A stretch of 64,000 nucleotides of DNA from Gulosibacter sediminis (GCF_023370115.1 NZ_CP097160.1:2108001-2172000); one strand, 5' to 3'. Shown: positions 34,175-44,793, counted from the first letter of the stretch. Numbers and translations: made by a program. The notes: a model not told the origin generated them from the sequence alone.

Positions 34175-34200
34175 TGCCCGCCGAGGGTTCCCGGCGGGCA
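34175..34200 (-). other. Hairpin in the rplE-rpsH gap
   Basis: A 9-bp perfect stem (tgcccgccg 34175-34183 with cggcgggca 34192-34200) and an 8-base loop lie in the 106-base gap where many actinobacteria have rpsN. There is no T-run after it on the minus strand. It could be a regulatory site, for example for uS8 autoregulation, or a scar of gene loss; neither is shown. Confidence 0.45.
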
Positions 34201-34218
34201 ATGGGCCAAACGTAGAGT

Positions 34219-34800
34219 CTACTTCAGGCCCGCGGTGAAGGGGAAGCCGAGAGCGCGAAGCAGTGCGCGGCCGCTCTCGTCGTCCTTCGCGGTGGTGACC
34301 ACGGTGATGTCCATACCGCGGGTGCGGTCGATCCGGTCCGGATCGATCTCGTGGAACATAACCTGCTCCGTGAGACCAAAGGTGTAGTTGCCGTTGCCGT
34401 CGAACTGCTTGTCCGAGAGACCGCGGAAGTCGCGGATACGGGGCAGCGCGAGCGCCAGCAGGCGGTCGAGGAACTCCCACATGCGGTCACCGCGGAGGGT
34501 GACGTGGGTGCCGATGGGCTGGCCTTCGCGAAGCTTGAACTGCGCGATCGACTTGCGTGCGCGGGTCACCTTCGGCTTCTGGCCGGTGATCTGGGTGAGG
34601 TCGCTGATCGCACCCTCGATCACCTTGCCGTCACGAGCTGCCTCGCCAACACCCATGTTCACGACGATCTTCTCGAGCGCCGGAATCTGGTGCACGTTGG
34701 CAACACCGAGCTCCTCCTGGAGCTTGGCCTTGAGTTCGTTGCGGTACTTGACCTTGAGTCGGGGCTGGATTTTGCCAGCCGCCGTGGCAGTGTCAGTCAT
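34219..34800 (-). CDS. rplE: 50S ribosomal protein uL5
   Basis: uL5 carries 5S rRNA and contacts the P-site tRNA. The 193-aa protein has [40 protein letters not shown], then [20 protein letters not shown] and [20 protein letters not shown], all typical. It lies 3 bases after rplX. A 106-base gap with a hairpin follows before rpsH. Confidence 0.98.
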   Translation of the reverse strand: MTDTATAAGKIQPRLKVKYRNELKAKLQEELGVANVHQIPALEKIVVNMGVGEAARDGKVIEGAISDLTQITGQKPKVTRARKSIAQFKLREGQPIGTHVTLRGDRMWEFLDRLLALALPRIRDFRGLSDKQFDGNGNYTFGLTEQVMFHEIDPDRIDRTRGMDITVVTTAKDDESGRALLRALGFPFTAGLK

Positions 34801-34803
34801 CTG

Positions 34804-35205
34804 CTACTCGCTGTCCTTCTTTGCTGCGGCCTTCTTCGTGGTCTTCTTCGCCGGCGCGGCAGCTGCGCTGTCGCGACGCGACGCCTTGAACTCACGGGTA
34901 CGAACCGTCTTGGTAACGCCACCCTCGGTGACCTCTTCGACCTTGACGCCCACGCGGGCGGGCTTGCCGGTCTCGGGGTTCACGAGTGCAACGTTCGAAA
35001 CGTGGATGGGGGCCTCGACGGTCTCGATGCCACCGGTCTTCGAACCACGCTGCGTCTGGCCGACGCGAGTGTGCTTCGTGGCGTAGTTGACGCCTTCAAC
35101 GATGACGCGGCTCTGCGCGACGAGGACCTCGAGGACCTTGCCCTGCTTGCCCTTGTCGCCACCGCTGATGACCTCGACGAGGTCGCCCTTGCGAATCTTC
35201 GCCAT
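34804..35205 (-). CDS. rplX: 50S ribosomal protein uL24 with basic C-terminal extension
   Basis: uL24 starts large-subunit assembly. The 133-aa protein begins MAKIRKGDLVEVISGGDKGK (the KOW motif), then RVIVEGVNYATKHTRVGQTQ, and HVSNVALVNPETGKPARVGV. The last 30 or so residues (ASRRDSAAAAPAKKTTKKAA and following) are a Lys/Ala-rich tail absent from the shortest homologues. It is 3 bases from both rplN and rplE. Confidence 0.97.
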   Translation of the reverse strand: MAKIRKGDLVEVISGGDKGKQGKVLEVLVAQSRVIVEGVNYATKHTRVGQTQRGSKTGGIETVEAPIHVSNVALVNPETGKPARVGVKVEEVTEGGVTKTVRTREFKASRRDSAAAAPAKKTTKKAAAKKDSE

Positions 35206-35208
35206 GAG

Positions 35209-35577
35209 TTAGAGCACCTCCGGAGCGAGCGAAATAATCTTCATGAACCGCTTGTCGCGCAGCTCGCGGCCGATCGGGCCGAAGATGCGCGTACCGCGCG
35301 GCTCACCGTCGTTCTTGAGAATCACGGCAGCGTTCTCGTCGAACTTGATGTACGAACCGTCAACGCGACGGGTGGCCTTCTTCGTGCGAACGACGACTGC
35401 CTTGACGACATCGCCCTTCTTCACGTTGCCGCCGGGGATCGCGTCCTTGACGGTCGCGACGATGACGTCACCGAGGCCGGCGTAGCGGCGACCCGAGCCA
35501 CCCAGAACGCGGATGGTGAGGATCTCCTTGGCGCCGGTGTTGTCGGCGACGCGGAGGCGGGATTCCTGCTGAATCAT
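35209..35577 (-). CDS. rplN: 50S ribosomal protein uL14
   Basis: uL14 forms an intersubunit bridge and binds the silencing factor RsfS. The 122-aa protein begins [20 protein letters not shown] and contains [39 protein letters not shown] and the C-terminal [20 protein letters not shown]. The length is exactly that of the family. It lies 43 bases after rpsQ. Confidence 0.98.
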   Translation of the reverse strand: MIQQESRLRVADNTGAKEILTIRVLGGSGRRYAGLGDVIVATVKDAIPGGNVKKGDVVKAVVVRTKKATRRVDGSYIKFDENAAVILKNDGEPRGTRIFGPIGRELRDKRFMKIISLAPEVL

Positions 35578-35620
35578 GTGTCAGTCTCCTTGGCTGTGTC
35601 CAGGCTTCGTAGGCCGGGGC

Positions 35621-35926
35621 CTACTTGGCCTTCTCGAGGATCTCGACCAGCCGCCAGCGCTTGGAGGCGCTGAGGGGACGGGTCTCGGCGATGAGCACGA
35701 GGTCGCCGATGCCGGCGGTGTTCTCCTCGTCGTGCGCCTTGATCTTGGTGGAGCGGCGGAGCACCTTGCCGTAAAGGGGGTGCTTCACGCGGTCCTCGAC
35801 CAGCACGGTGATGGTCTTTTCCATCTTGTCGCTGGTGACGTAGCCGCGGCGGGTCTTGCGGTAGTTGCGGTGCTGCGCGGCAGCCTCGTTGACCTCGGCA
35901 GCCGACGCGTTCGTGGTCTCAGCCAT
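35621..35926 (-). CDS. rpsQ: 30S ribosomal protein uS17
   Basis: uS17 is an early-assembly OB-fold protein of the 30S subunit. The core [20 protein letters not shown] then [20 protein letters not shown] and [20 protein letters not shown] matches the family. The 101 aa include an Ala/Glu-rich N-terminal addition of about 18 residues. The ATG overlaps the rpmC stop by one base. Confidence 0.97.
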   Translation of the reverse strand: MAETTNASAAEVNEAAAQHRNYRKTRRGYVTSDKMEKTITVLVEDRVKHPLYGKVLRRSTKIKAHDEENTAGIGDLVLIAETRPLSASKRWRLVEILEKAK

Positions 35927-36225
35927 TAGTTGGTCTCCTCGTTCTCGGCCTTCTCAGCCTTCTTCGCGCGAGTCTTCTTGGCCGGCTTCTCAGCCGGGGC
36001 CGGAGTCGCACGGATGCCGAGCTCGCGCTCACGGATAACCGTGTAGATGCGAGCGATGTCGCGCTTCACGGCGCGGATGCGGCCACGCTCTTCGCCCTGG
36101 CCGGTGGCGGCCTGGAAGCGCAGGTTGAACAGCTCTTCCTTGGCCTTCTTCAGCTCGTCGGTAAGACGGCCGTTCTCAAAGGTGTCGAGCTCGGTGATGG
36201 CGAGCTCCTTCGATCCAATCGCCAT
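35926..36225 (-). CDS. rpmC: 50S ribosomal protein uL29 with Lys/Ala-rich tail
   Basis: uL29 sits next to the tunnel exit and helps bind trigger factor and SRP. The family core is [20 protein letters not shown], then [20 protein letters not shown] and [20 protein letters not shown]. The 99 aa are about 30 longer than minimal uL29 because of a C-terminal Lys/Ala/Glu tail, seen also in other actinobacteria. It is 2 bases after rplP and overlaps rpsQ by one. Confidence 0.97.
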   Translation of the reverse strand: MAIGSKELAITELDTFENGRLTDELKKAKEELFNLRFQAATGQGEERGRIRAVKRDIARIYTVIRERELGIRATPAPAEKPAKKTRAKKAEKAENEETN

Positions 36226-36227
36226 GT

Positions 36228-36644
36228 CTACTCGCCTTCCTCACGGGTAATGATGCGTGCCTTGAGCGGCAGCTTGTGGATTGCGCGCATGAGTGCTTCG
36301 CGGGCCAGTTCTTCGTCAACGCCGCCGACCTCGAAGAGGACGCGACCGGGCTTGACGTTGGCGACCCACCACTCGGGCGAACCCTTACCGGAACCCATGC
36401 GGACTTCGGCGGGCTTCTTGGTGAGCGGGCGGTCCGGGTAGATGTTGATCCAGACCTTGCCGCCACGCTTGATGTGGCGGGTCATGGCGATACGTGCGGC
36501 CTCGATCTGGCGGTTCGTCACGTATGCCGGGCTCAGGGCCTGGATGCCGTACTCACCGAAGGAGACCTTGGTGCCACCGGTTGCCTGGCCGGAACGGCCG
36601 GGGTGGTGCTGCTTGCGGTACTTAACTCGTCGTGGAATCAGCAT
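36228..36644 (-). CDS. rplP: 50S ribosomal protein uL16
   Basis: uL16 is needed for late 50S maturation and A-site tRNA accommodation. The 138-aa protein begins [20 protein letters not shown] and has [60 protein letters not shown] and LFEVGG. All conserved blocks are present. It is 3 bases after rpsC. Confidence 0.98.
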   Translation of the reverse strand: MLIPRRVKYRKQHHPGRSGQATGGTKVSFGEYGIQALSPAYVTNRQIEAARIAMTRHIKRGGKVWINIYPDRPLTKKPAEVRMGSGKGSPEWWVANVKPGRVLFEVGGVDEELAREALMRAIHKLPLKARIITREEGE

Positions 36645-36647
36645 GTC

Positions 36648-37400
36648 TTACGCCTCCGCTCCTGCGGCAACCTGCTCGTTGTTGCGGCGGTTGCGACGCG
36701 GACGGTCGCCACGGTTGTCGCGTGACGACTTCTGGTTGGCCTGCTCGCGAGCAAGCTCCTTGTTGGTGAGGTCACCCTTGTAGATCCACACCTTGACACC
36801 GATGCGACCGTAGGTGGTCTTGGCCTCGTAGAAGCCGTAGTCGATGTTGGCGCGGAGGGTGTGCAGGGGCACGCGGCCCTCGCGGTAGAACTCCGAGCGG
36901 CTCATTTCAGCGCCACCCAGACGGCCCGACACCTGGATACGAATACCCTTGGCGCCGGCGCGCTGGGCGCTCTGCAGACCCTTGCGCATCGCGCGGCGGA
37001 AGGCCACACGTGCTGCAAGCTGCTCAGCGATTCCCTGTGCGACGAGCTGAGCTTCCTGGTCGGGGTTCTTGACCTCGAGGATGTTCAGCTGGATCTGCTT
37101 GCCGGTGAGCTTCTCGAGCTCACCGCGGATGCGCTCGGCCTCCGCACCGCGGCGACCGATCACGATGCCCGGGCGGGCGGTGTGAATGTCGACGCGGACG
37201 CGGTCGCGGGTGCGCTCGATGGCGATGTACGCGATGCCGGCGCGGTCAAGCGACTCGGTGAGGTGCGTCCGGATGCGGATGTCCTCGTTCACGTAGTCCG
37301 AGTAGCGCTGACCGGGCTTGGTCGAGTCGGCGTACCAGCGCGAACGGTGGTCAGTGGTGACACCGAGGCGGAAGCCGTACGGATTGATCTTCTGGCCCAT
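36648..37400 (-). CDS. rpsC: 30S ribosomal protein uS3
   Basis: uS3 lines the mRNA entry tunnel and has helicase activity with uS4 and uS5. The 250-aa protein begins [20 protein letters not shown]; the KH domain ([20 protein letters not shown]) and the C-terminal [20 protein letters not shown] and [15 protein letters not shown] are clear. A positively charged C-terminal tail ([16 protein letters not shown]) extends beyond the E. coli protein. The ATG overlaps the rplV stop by one base. Confidence 0.98.
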   Translation of the reverse strand: MGQKINPYGFRLGVTTDHRSRWYADSTKPGQRYSDYVNEDIRIRTHLTESLDRAGIAYIAIERTRDRVRVDIHTARPGIVIGRRGAEAERIRGELEKLTGKQIQLNILEVKNPDQEAQLVAQGIAEQLAARVAFRRAMRKGLQSAQRAGAKGIRIQVSGRLGGAEMSRSEFYREGRVPLHTLRANIDYGFYEAKTTYGRIGVKVWIYKGDLTNKELAREQANQKSSRDNRGDRPRRNRRNNEQVAAGAEA

Positions 37401-37777
37401 TAGTTCGCCGCCTTCTGCTCTTCGGTCTCGGGGGTCGAGACAATGACCGTGATGTGGCTGGTGCGCTTGTTGATACGACCGGCACGCCCCTGGGCGCGCG
37501 GACGGAAACGCTTGAGGGTGACACCCTCATCGACGAATGCGGTGCTGACGTACAGGTCACGCTCGTCAAGGAACTCGTTCGAGTTGTCTGCCTTGACGCG
37601 GGCGTTGGCGATGGCCGAGGCCACGACCTTGTACACCGGCTCCGAAGCACCCTGCGGTGCAAACTTCAGAATGGCAAGCGCTTCGAGCGCCTGCTTGCCG
37701 CGGATCAGGTTGACGACGCGGCGAGCCTTCTGAGGGGTAACGCGGATGTGACGCGCGCGGGCGATCGACTCCACCAT
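37400..37777 (-). CDS. rplV: 50S ribosomal protein uL22
   Basis: uL22 lines the polypeptide exit tunnel; changes in its beta-hairpin loop can cause macrolide resistance. The start ATG at 37777 ([20 protein letters not shown]) follows GGAGG at the right distance, which excludes the earlier in-frame ATG at 37792; 125 aa. Conserved are [20 protein letters not shown] and the tunnel-loop region [20 protein letters not shown], without visible loop insertion or deletion. Confidence 0.98.
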   Translation of the reverse strand: MVESIARARHIRVTPQKARRVVNLIRGKQALEALAILKFAPQGASEPVYKVVASAIANARVKADNSNEFLDERDLYVSTAFVDEGVTLKRFRPRAQGRAGRINKRTSHITVIVSTPETEEQKAAN

Positions 37778-37800
37778 AATTTCCTCCTTCACGCCCCCGC

Positions 37801-38082
37801 TTAGCGGCGGCGACCCTTCTTGTCGTCCTTCACGTGACCGCGGAAGGTACGGGTCGGTGCGAACTCACCGAGCTTGTGGCCAACCATCGTCTCGGTAACG
37901 AATACCGGGATGTGCTTGCGACCGTCGTGCACCGCGATGGTGTGGCCGAGCATGTCGGGCACAATCATCGATCGGCGCGACCAGGTCTTGATGACATTCT
38001 TCGAACCGGCTTCGTTCTGCTTCAGCACCTTCTGCAGCAGGTGCTCGTCAACGAAGGGGCCCTTCTTCAGACTGCGAGGCAT
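37801..38082 (-). CDS. rpsS: 30S ribosomal protein uS19
   Basis: uS19 in the 30S head contacts uS13 and the A-site finger. The 93-aa protein starts [20 protein letters not shown], then [40 protein letters not shown] and [13 protein letters not shown]. It is of normal length. It lies 15 bases after rplB and 23 bases before the rplV start. Confidence 0.98.
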   Translation of the reverse strand: MPRSLKKGPFVDEHLLQKVLKQNEAGSKNVIKTWSRRSMIVPDMLGHTIAVHDGRKHIPVFVTETMVGHKLGEFAPTRTFRGHVKDDKKGRRR

Positions 38083-38097
38083 CTTCTTGAACTCCTA

Positions 38098-38937
<840 letters not shown>

Positions 38938-38955
38938 TTTTACTCAGTCCTCCGG

Positions 38956-39255
38956 TTAGCCGACGTTCGAGAAGATGTCGATAGTGCCGGACTTCAGGGT
39001 CACGATGGCGCGCTTGGTGTCCTTGCGCTTGCCCATGCCGAAGCGAGTCCGGCGAGTCTTGCCCTGACGGTTAAGGGTGTTGATGCGGTCAACCTGCACG
39101 TCGAAGATGCGCTCGATCGCGATCTTGATCTCGGTCTTGTTCGCGTCGGGTGCCACCTCGAAGGTGTACTTGCCCTGGTCGATGAGGCCGTAGCTCTTCT
39201 CCGAGATCACCGGGCGGATGATGACATCGCGCGGGTCCTTGTAGATGTCGCTCAT
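38956..39255 (-). CDS. rplW: 50S ribosomal protein uL23
   Basis: uL23 is the main docking site for trigger factor at the tunnel exit. The 99-aa protein reads [20 protein letters not shown], then [20 protein letters not shown] and [20 protein letters not shown]. Its ATG overlaps the rplD stop by 4 bases, indicating coupled translation. Normal length and order. Confidence 0.97.
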   Translation of the reverse strand: MSDIYKDPRDVIIRPVISEKSYGLIDQGKYTFEVAPDANKTEIKIAIERIFDVQVDRINTLNRQGKTRRTRFGMGKRKDTKRAIVTLKSGTIDIFSNVG

Positions 39256-39902
39256 GCCTGCAGCTCCTTGTTGGTCTTCGCGGCGACGAAGCCGTCGAAC
39301 GCGCTCTTGAGGAAGACCACGTCATCGGCAACGAGCACGTCGTATGCGTTCAGCTGGTCCGCCGAGAGCACGTGAGCGTGCTCGATGTTGCGCACCGAAC
39401 GGCGGGTGAGAAGGTCGTCGTGCTCGACGATGACGAGCACGTTGCGGCCCTCGGCAGCGGTACGGAAAGCCGAAATCGCAGCCTTGGTCGAGGGAACCTC
39501 GCCGGTCACGAGTTCGGTGAACACGTGCACGCGGCCACCGCGGGCGCGGTCCGACAGCGACTGCAGCAGGGCTGCGGCAACCATCTTCTTGGGGGTGCGC
39601 TGCGAGTAGTCACGCGGGGTCGGGCCGTGAACGATGCCACCGCCGCGGTGCTGCGGCATGCGGATCGAACCCTGACGGGCGTTACCCGTGCCCTTCTGCT
39701 TGAACGGCTTGCGGCCGGCGCCCGAGCGCTCGCCACGGTTCTTGGTCTTGTGCGTGCCCTGGCGCGCTGCGGCCTGCTGGGCCACGACCACCTGGTGCAC
39801 GAGGGGGACGTTCAGCTCGACGTCGAAGAGCTCGGCGGGGAGCTCAACGGTGCCCGACTTCTTGCCGGTTGCGTCGAGGACATCAATGGTGTTGGCAGCC
39901 AT
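39252..39902 (-). CDS. rplD: 50S ribosomal protein uL4
   Basis: uL4 lines the exit tunnel constriction with uL22 and in some bacteria represses the S10 operon. The 216-aa protein has the tunnel loop [20 protein letters not shown] and [20 protein letters not shown], then [20 protein letters not shown], with no visible resistance-type change. It lies 4 bases after rplC and overlaps rplW. Confidence 0.97.
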   Translation of the reverse strand: MAANTIDVLDATGKKSGTVELPAELFDVELNVPLVHQVVVAQQAAARQGTHKTKNRGERSGAGRKPFKQKGTGNARQGSIRMPQHRGGGIVHGPTPRDYSQRTPKKMVAAALLQSLSDRARGGRVHVFTELVTGEVPSTKAAISAFRTAAEGRNVLVIVEHDDLLTRRSVRNIEHAHVLSADQLNAYDVLVADDVVFLKSAFDGFVAAKTNKELQA

Positions 39903-39906
39903 TTGG

Positions 39907-40560
39907 CTAGGCCCCCTTCACTGCGTTACGGACGAAAACGAGGCGGCCCTTGGCGCCGGGAACGGCACCCTTGACCAGCAGCAGACCCCGCTCCACGTCG
40001 ATGCCGTGGAGGGTGAGGTTCTGGACGGTCACGCGGTCGTGACCCATGCGGCCAGCCATGCGCGTGCCCTTGAAGACACGGCTCGGGGTGGCCGAAGCAC
40101 CGATCGAGCCGGGCTTGCGGTGGTTCTTGTGAGCACCGTGCGATGCGCCAACACCCTTGAAGTTGTGGCGCTTCATGGTGCCCGCGAAACCCTTACCCTT
40201 CGACGTACCAACGACGTCGACGAGCTGGCCGGCCTCGAAAAGGTCGACGTTGAGCTCCTGGCCGAGCTCGTAGTCTGCGGCGTCAGCGGTGCGGATTTCA
40301 GTGACGTGGCGACGCGGCGTCACACCTGCGGCCTTGAAGTGGCCGGCGAGGGGCTGCGAAACCTTGCGGAGCTCGATAGCGCCCGCGGCGATCTGAATGG
40401 CGTCGTAGCCGTTCTTTTCCTGCGTCAGGATCTGGGTCACGACGTTGGGGCTCACCTGAATAACGGTGAGGGGGACGAGACGGTTCTCTGCGTCCCACTG
40501 CTGGGTCATGCCCAGCTTGGTGCCGAGCAGCCCCTTGTAGGTCTTAGTAGCGGTAGACAT
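39907..40560 (-). CDS. rplC: 50S ribosomal protein uL3
   Basis: uL3 nucleates 50S assembly and reaches the peptidyl-transferase centre. The 217-aa protein has [20 protein letters not shown], the conserved [20 protein letters not shown] and [20 protein letters not shown], then [18 protein letters not shown]. It is 8 bases after rpsJ. No unusual residue is evident. Confidence 0.98.
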   Translation of the reverse strand: MSTATKTYKGLLGTKLGMTQQWDAENRLVPLTVIQVSPNVVTQILTQEKNGYDAIQIAAGAIELRKVSQPLAGHFKAAGVTPRRHVTEIRTADAADYELGQELNVDLFEAGQLVDVVGTSKGKGFAGTMKRHNFKGVGASHGAHKNHRKPGSIGASATPSRVFKGTRMAGRMGHDRVTVQNLTLHGIDVERGLLLVKGAVPGAKGRLVFVRNAVKGA

Positions 40561-40568
40561 GAATCCCT

Positions 40569-40877
40569 CTAGAGCTTGATCTCGATGTTGACATCGGCCG
40601 GAAGGTCGAGGCGCATGAGCGAGTCGACAGCCTTCGGAGTGGGGTCGACAATGTCGATCAGGCGCTTGTGGGTGCGCTTCTCGAACTGCTCGCGGCTGTC
40701 CTTGTACTTGTGGGGCGAACGGATAACCGTCACCACGCTCTTTTCCGTCGGAAGCGGGACGGGCCCAATGACGGAGGCACCAGCGCGAGTAACCGTGTCG
40801 ACGATCTTGCGCGCGGAGCTGTCGATGACCTCGTGGTCATACGACTTCAGTCGGATGCGGATCTTCTGTCCCGCCAT
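40569..40877 (-). CDS. rpsJ: 30S ribosomal protein uS10
   Basis: uS10 is in the 30S head and, as NusE, works with NusB in antitermination. The 102-aa protein begins [20 protein letters not shown] and has [20 protein letters not shown], then [20 protein letters not shown] and [20 protein letters not shown]. It opens the S10-spc superoperon. Upstream lie a leader of about 315 bases and a promoter at 41192-41221. Confidence 0.98.
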   Translation of the reverse strand: MAGQKIRIRLKSYDHEVIDSSARKIVDTVTRAGASVIGPVPLPTEKSVVTVIRSPHKYKDSREQFEKRTHKRLIDIVDPTPKAVDSLMRLDLPADVNIEIKL

Positions 40878-41191
40878 GTCCTACTCCTAATTCGTTCGGG
40901 CCGGTTTGGCCTCACATGCAATCTCGGCTGTGACCAGCTGAAAAGTGCACCACTGTTTATCTGTCAAGTTCACCTGCCCGGAGCGCGTGCGCTCAGGCTG
41001 ATGTACGGCACGCGGGGATACGGTCGAGGTTTGCACCTCGGTGTTTCCGGTACGCACCGGAGCCGTGCTCTCCTGCCGCCGGACCCGCCTGCCTCCGAAA
41101 GAGTCGGGCGGCGAGTCACGTGTTCGGCAGTGATCCTGCTGCAGGCCGGGCACAACAGCACCACGGCACAACAGGAATGTTGAACTGGTTT
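40878..41191 (-). promoter_or_regulatory. Leader region of the S10 operon
   Basis: About 310 untranslated bases lie between the predicted rpsJ promoter and the rpsJ ATG. Small stems can be drawn, such as cgaggt-ttgc-acctcg near 41023-41038. This is long enough for leader regulation of the operon, but I see no clear terminator and no conserved uL4 site that I can name. Confidence 0.4.
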
Positions 41192-41221
41192 AGTCTAGCC
41201 CGACATTTCAAGTTCATGCAA
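41192..41221 (-). promoter_or_regulatory. Probable sigma70-type promoter of the S10-spc operon
   Basis: Minus strand: -35 TTGCAT (41221-41216), 18-base spacer, -10 TAGACT (41197-41192). The same -35 and spacing occur at infA (6378-6407). Confidence 0.6.
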
Positions 41222-41642
41222 CCCGGGCGTGTCGCGATTTCTCGCCCGCCATTCCGGGCCTCCGCCAGACGGTCCGCGCGGCACCTTCACCGCGCTCCGC
41301 CCCCCCACCACCCTACCGCCGTTTCCGACGCACCCGCACACCCGTCTCGCCCGCCGCATCCACCCTGTCCGCCGCATCCGCCGGCGTCGTCGGCTCGCGC
41401 GTGCTGATAGTAGGCGCCGTGGCCGTCGAGATCGCGTCGGGTGAGCAGGATGCGGTGTGCCATGTGCTCATCCTGCAGCGAGCGAGAGTTCGCCGGGGAC
41501 TTTGCCCGGCGACTTTGAACAGGGGCTCCTCCACAGGGCGACCGGGAGGTCACGTCATCTGCTCGTCAAGTGGTCTTGCTGAAGGCCTGTGATGGGGCCG
41601 CCGGCACACCGCCACCAGCCGCTGCGCCGGGCCCCGTGACAA
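41222..41642. other. Gap upstream of the S10 promoter without recognised gene
   Basis: These 421 bases between the S10 promoter and the palindrome at 41643 hold only short, Arg/Pro/Ser-rich open frames on both strands with no family resemblance or ribosome binding site. A strongly C-rich plus-strand stretch (41290-41390) makes low-complexity frames. I see nothing functional here. Confidence 0.4.
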
Positions 41643-41702
41643 AGATGCGGTTTTCTCGTGGAGATGCAGCTGTAACTGCATCTCCACGAGAAAACCGCAT
41701 CT
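41643..41702. terminator. 27-bp perfect palindrome after the Gln/Tyr-rich protein gene
   Basis: Arms 41643-41669 and 41676-41702 are perfectly complementary with a 6-base loop (ctgtaa). It starts 32 bases past the stop of the gene at 41735-43399 (minus strand) and may act as its terminator. Each arm itself contains a near direct repeat, agatgcgg and agatgcag. The length is unusual for a simple terminator. Confidence 0.6.
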
Positions 41703-41734
41703 CTCTGGTGGCGCCCCCGCGTAGTCAGCGTCGG

Positions 41735-43399
41735 CTAGAACTGCAGTTCGTCGAGACGGCCCTCGTCACGGAGGACGAGGTAGTTCTCCACCGCAGTGTC
41801 GAGCCACACCTCGGCGGTCTTGTAGAGGCTGACGACCCAGCCGGAGTCTTCCTGCACCACCGCGATACCGAGTTCGTCGAGCCCCAGGGCGCTAACAACC
41901 GGGATGTCTTCGAGGCACATCGGTTCAGAGTACGAATTGCTGACTTCGTAGCAGGTGCCGTCAATGGTGATCGTTTGATAGCCGTCGTCGATCGTGATGT
42001 TGTCGGGACGAATCATCGTCACCCCGTTGACATCGATCGTTGTGAAGCCGCCGCCAAACTCGTAGTCGCTGTAGGAGCTGTACCCGCTCCCCGACCCGAA
42101 GGACTGCGAGAACATCGAGAACAAGAGTCGTTCCGGCCGAGCGAAGGTCGCAACGGCCGTGTCGAAGTCGCCGCCGCCGAGCCCTAGTTCGAACACTGAT
42201 TCGAGGGCCTGCATACCGGCTTCTTCGGGGCCCGAGGCACCATTCCCCTCGACAACGTCAAGGCTCGACAGCTTGTCGCCACTCATTCCACCAAGCGCGT
42301 AGTCGGCACCGCTCAGCATCATGCTCACGTACCACTTGCCGCCTTCGTACGTCGAGATCAACGTGTTGAAGTCTTCGTCGGCAAAGTCGAACGTCTGCGG
42401 GTACTCGTCGTCGAAGTTGTAGTCGCTCATCGCCTCCTCAGCGGCATCGTCAGCAGCCGAGACTGCTTCGCTTTCGCTCTCACCAGCGAGCAGTGCACCC
42501 TCGTAGGCGAGCGAGCGAATGACGCTTTCGGTTGCCTGAGTAATCGCCTCCTGGTCACCATCGACCGTGACCGTGCCCGCAGTGATAGTCACGCGTTCAA
42601 CGCCCTCGGCGAGCTCCTCCGTCTCGTACTCGAGCCCCTCGGTCTTCGTCGTCGACGCTGAGGCGAGGTCGGCGAGACCGTCGCTCAGGCTGACACCGTC
42701 CCCGACATCGCCGAAGTCGCTCGCGAGCAGTCGCTCGGCCGCCGTGGTGAAGATGTCGGCCTCGCTTGGTGCGACCATGGCGAATGAGCCGAGGTAATCG
42801 AGGTTGGTTCCCGACGTGATGAGCTTGTCGACCGCTTCCTCCGCGGATGCGGCGCCCCGGCCCTGACCGCTGAAGAGTGCGATTCCGCCCCAGATCGCGC
42901 CGCCGATCACCGCAACGGCGGCAATCGCAGCGACGGGGATGAGCCACTTACGCCGGCGCTTCGGCGCCTGACCCTGCTGCTGCCAGGGGTTACCCGCGTT
43001 CGCGTCGTTGCCCGCGTATCCCTGTGATGCCTGGTAACCGTACTGCGGCTGACCGAACTGCTGCTGGCTCTGGCCGTACTGCGGCTGCTGACCGTAGCCC
43101 TGCTGAGGGACGTAACCCTGCTGCTGGTCGAACTGCTCGGCCTGTCCGTACTGACCTTCCTGGCCGTAGTTCTGCGGCTGACCATATGCCGGCTGCTGGC
43201 CTGATTGCGCTTGGCCATATCCCTGCTGTGCGGATCCATACGGCTGCCCCTGCGCATCCGCCCCATAGGCCGACCCGCCGTCAAGTTGATTCGGATGATT
43301 CCACTCGTGCTGGGGCCAGGCCTGGCCACCCTCCCCCTCAGGCGGCACTCCTCGCCACTGGTTCCCGTACGGGTCGCTCGGTGGTTGTTGGTTCGACAT
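41735..43399 (-). CDS. Membrane-anchored protein with Gln/Tyr/Gly-rich cytosolic domain
   Basis: I do not recognise the family. The 554-aa protein has a roughly 145-residue low-complexity N-terminus of repeated YGQ/QQGYGQ/QPQYGQ units. A basic stop (APKRRRK) and one membrane helix at about residues 150-172 (WLIPVAAIAAVAVIGGAIWG) follow, then about 380 probably extracellular acidic residues with two cysteines (GTCYEV, EPMCLEDI) that could pair. The Cys, Asp/Glu and Ser-rich outer part suggests a secreted-domain sensor or cell-envelope protein. It lies between tuf and rpsJ in the same direction, with a long palindrome after it. Gene start ATG 43399 follows an AAAGGGTGAGG site. Confidence 0.75.
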   Translation of the reverse strand: MSNQQPPSDPYGNQWRGVPPEGEGGQAWPQHEWNHPNQLDGGSAYGADAQGQPYGSAQQGYGQAQSGQQPAYGQPQNYGQEGQYGQAEQFDQQQGYVPQQGYGQQPQYGQSQQQFGQPQYGYQASQGYAGNDANAGNPWQQQGQAPKRRRKWLIPVAAIAAVAVIGGAIWGGIALFSGQGRGAASAEEAVDKLITSGTNLDYLGSFAMVAPSEADIFTTAAERLLASDFGDVGDGVSLSDGLADLASASTTKTEGLEYETEELAEGVERVTITAGTVTVDGDQEAITQATESVIRSLAYEGALLAGESESEAVSAADDAAEEAMSDYNFDDEYPQTFDFADEDFNTLISTYEGGKWYVSMMLSGADYALGGMSGDKLSSLDVVEGNGASGPEEAGMQALESVFELGLGGGDFDTAVATFARPERLLFSMFSQSFGSGSGYSSYSDYEFGGGFTTIDVNGVTMIRPDNITIDDGYQTITIDGTCYEVSNSYSEPMCLEDIPVVSALGLDELGIAVVQEDSGWVVSLYKTAEVWLDTAVENYLVLRDEGRLDELQF

Positions 43400-43602
43400 G
43401 CCTCACCCTTTTGCTGCTCAGAATTCACGATGGCCACAGACCTAAAGGCACACCTAGACATTGGAGTGCCCGAACCGCAGGAAAGTTCCCTGCAATCCAG
43501 CATGCCAGCAAACTGCCACCCGGCCAGCCGGTTATCCACAAGCCGGGAAAACGACTGCGGGCCGTACGCGATTGCGTCCGGCCCGCAGAGCGGAGTCAGA
43601 AA

Positions 43603-44793
43603 CTACTTCTGGATCGAGGTGACGGTACCGGCACCAACGGTGCGGCCACCCTCACGGATCGCGAAGCCGAGGCCCTCTTCCATGGCGATCGGCTGGATGA
43701 GCTCGACCGTGATGTCAACGGTGTCACCAGGCATAACCATTTCCTTGCCCTCGGGCAGGGTGATGACGCCGGTCACGTCCGTGGTACGGAAGTAGAACTG
43801 CGGGCGGTAGTTCGAGTAGAACGGGTTGTGACGGCCACCCTCGTCCTTCGAGAGGATATAGGCAGTGCCCTCGAAGTTGGTGTGCGGGGTCACGCTACCC
43901 GGCTTGACGACAACCTGGCCACGCTCAACGTCTTCACGCTTGAGACCGCGGAGCAGGAGGCCACAGTTCTCGCCGGCCCATGCCTCGTCGAGCTGCTTGT
44001 GGAACATCTCGATACCAGTGACCGTGGTCTTCTGCGTCGGGCGGATGCCGACGATCTCGACCTCGGAGTTGATGGCGAGGGTACCGCGCTCGGCGCGGCC
44101 GGTCACGACGGTGCCACGACCGGTGATGGTGAAAACGTCCTCGATCGGCATGAGGAAGGGCTTCTCGCGGTCACGCTCCGGGTCGGGAACGTTCTCGTCG
44201 ACAGCTTCCATGAGCTCGAGAACCGACTGGACCCACTTCTCGTCGCCCTCGAGCGCCTTGAGCGCCGACACGCGAACGACAGGAGCGTCCTCGTCGAAGC
44301 CCTGCGAAGCGAGGAGCTCGCGGACCTCGAGCTCGACGAGCTCCAGGATCTCTTCGTCGTCAACCATGTCCGACTTGTTGAGGGCAGCAACCAGGTAGGG
44401 AACGCCAACCTGCTTGGCGAGCAGCACGTGCTCGCGGGTCTGCGCCATCGGGCCGTCGGTGGCGGCGACAACGAGGATCGCGCCGTCCATCTGGGCAGCA
44501 CCGGTGATCATGTTCTTCACGTAGTCAGCGTGACCCGGTGCGTCAACGTGGGCGTAGTGACGCTTCGGGGTCTCGTACTCGATGTGCGAGATGTTGATCG
44601 TGATACCGCGCTGGCGCTCTTCCGGAGCCGAGTCGATCGTCGCGAAGTCGCGCTGCACGTTCGTGTCCGAGGGGTACTTGTCAGCAAGCACCTTCGAGAT
44701 TGCGGCGGAGAGCGTCGTCTTGCCGTGGTCGACGTGACCGATCGTTCCGATGTTTACGTGCGGCTTGGTCCGCTCGAACTTGGCCTTGGCCAC
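43603..44793 (-). CDS. tuf: Elongation factor Tu
   Basis: EF-Tu brings aminoacyl-tRNA to the ribosome. The 396-aa protein has the G1 GTPase loop [40 protein letters not shown] (effector), [11 protein letters not shown] and NKSDMVDD, and the C-terminal barrel domains with [20 protein letters not shown]. The start is GTG 44793 with a GGAGGACCC site upstream. A 136-base gap separates it from fusA and contains a TATAGT -10-like hexamer (44856-44851), so tuf may have its own promoter. Confidence 0.98.
   Translation of the reverse strand: MAKAKFERTKPHVNIGTIGHVDHGKTTLSAAISKVLADKYPSDTNVQRDFATIDSAPEERQRGITINISHIEYETPKRHYAHVDAPGHADYVKNMITGAAQMDGAILVVAATDGPMAQTREHVLLAKQVGVPYLVAALNKSDMVDDEEILELVELEVRELLASQGFDEDAPVVRVSALKALEGDEKWVQSVLELMEAVDENVPDPERDREKPFLMPIEDVFTITGRGTVVTGRAERGTLAINSEVEIVGIRPTQKTTVTGIEMFHKQLDEAWAGENCGLLLRGLKREDVERGQVVVKPGSVTPHTNFEGTAYILSKDEGGRHNPFYSNYRPQFYFRTTDVTGVITLPEGKEMVMPGDTVDITVELIQPIAMEEGLGFAIREGGRTVGAGTVTSIQK

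Noticed and set aside
41195-41553. Several 60-95-codon frames upstream of the S10 promoter
   Set aside because: Low-complexity Pro/Arg/Ser or Gly-rich sequence on both strands, overlapping each other, no family resemblance or translation signals.
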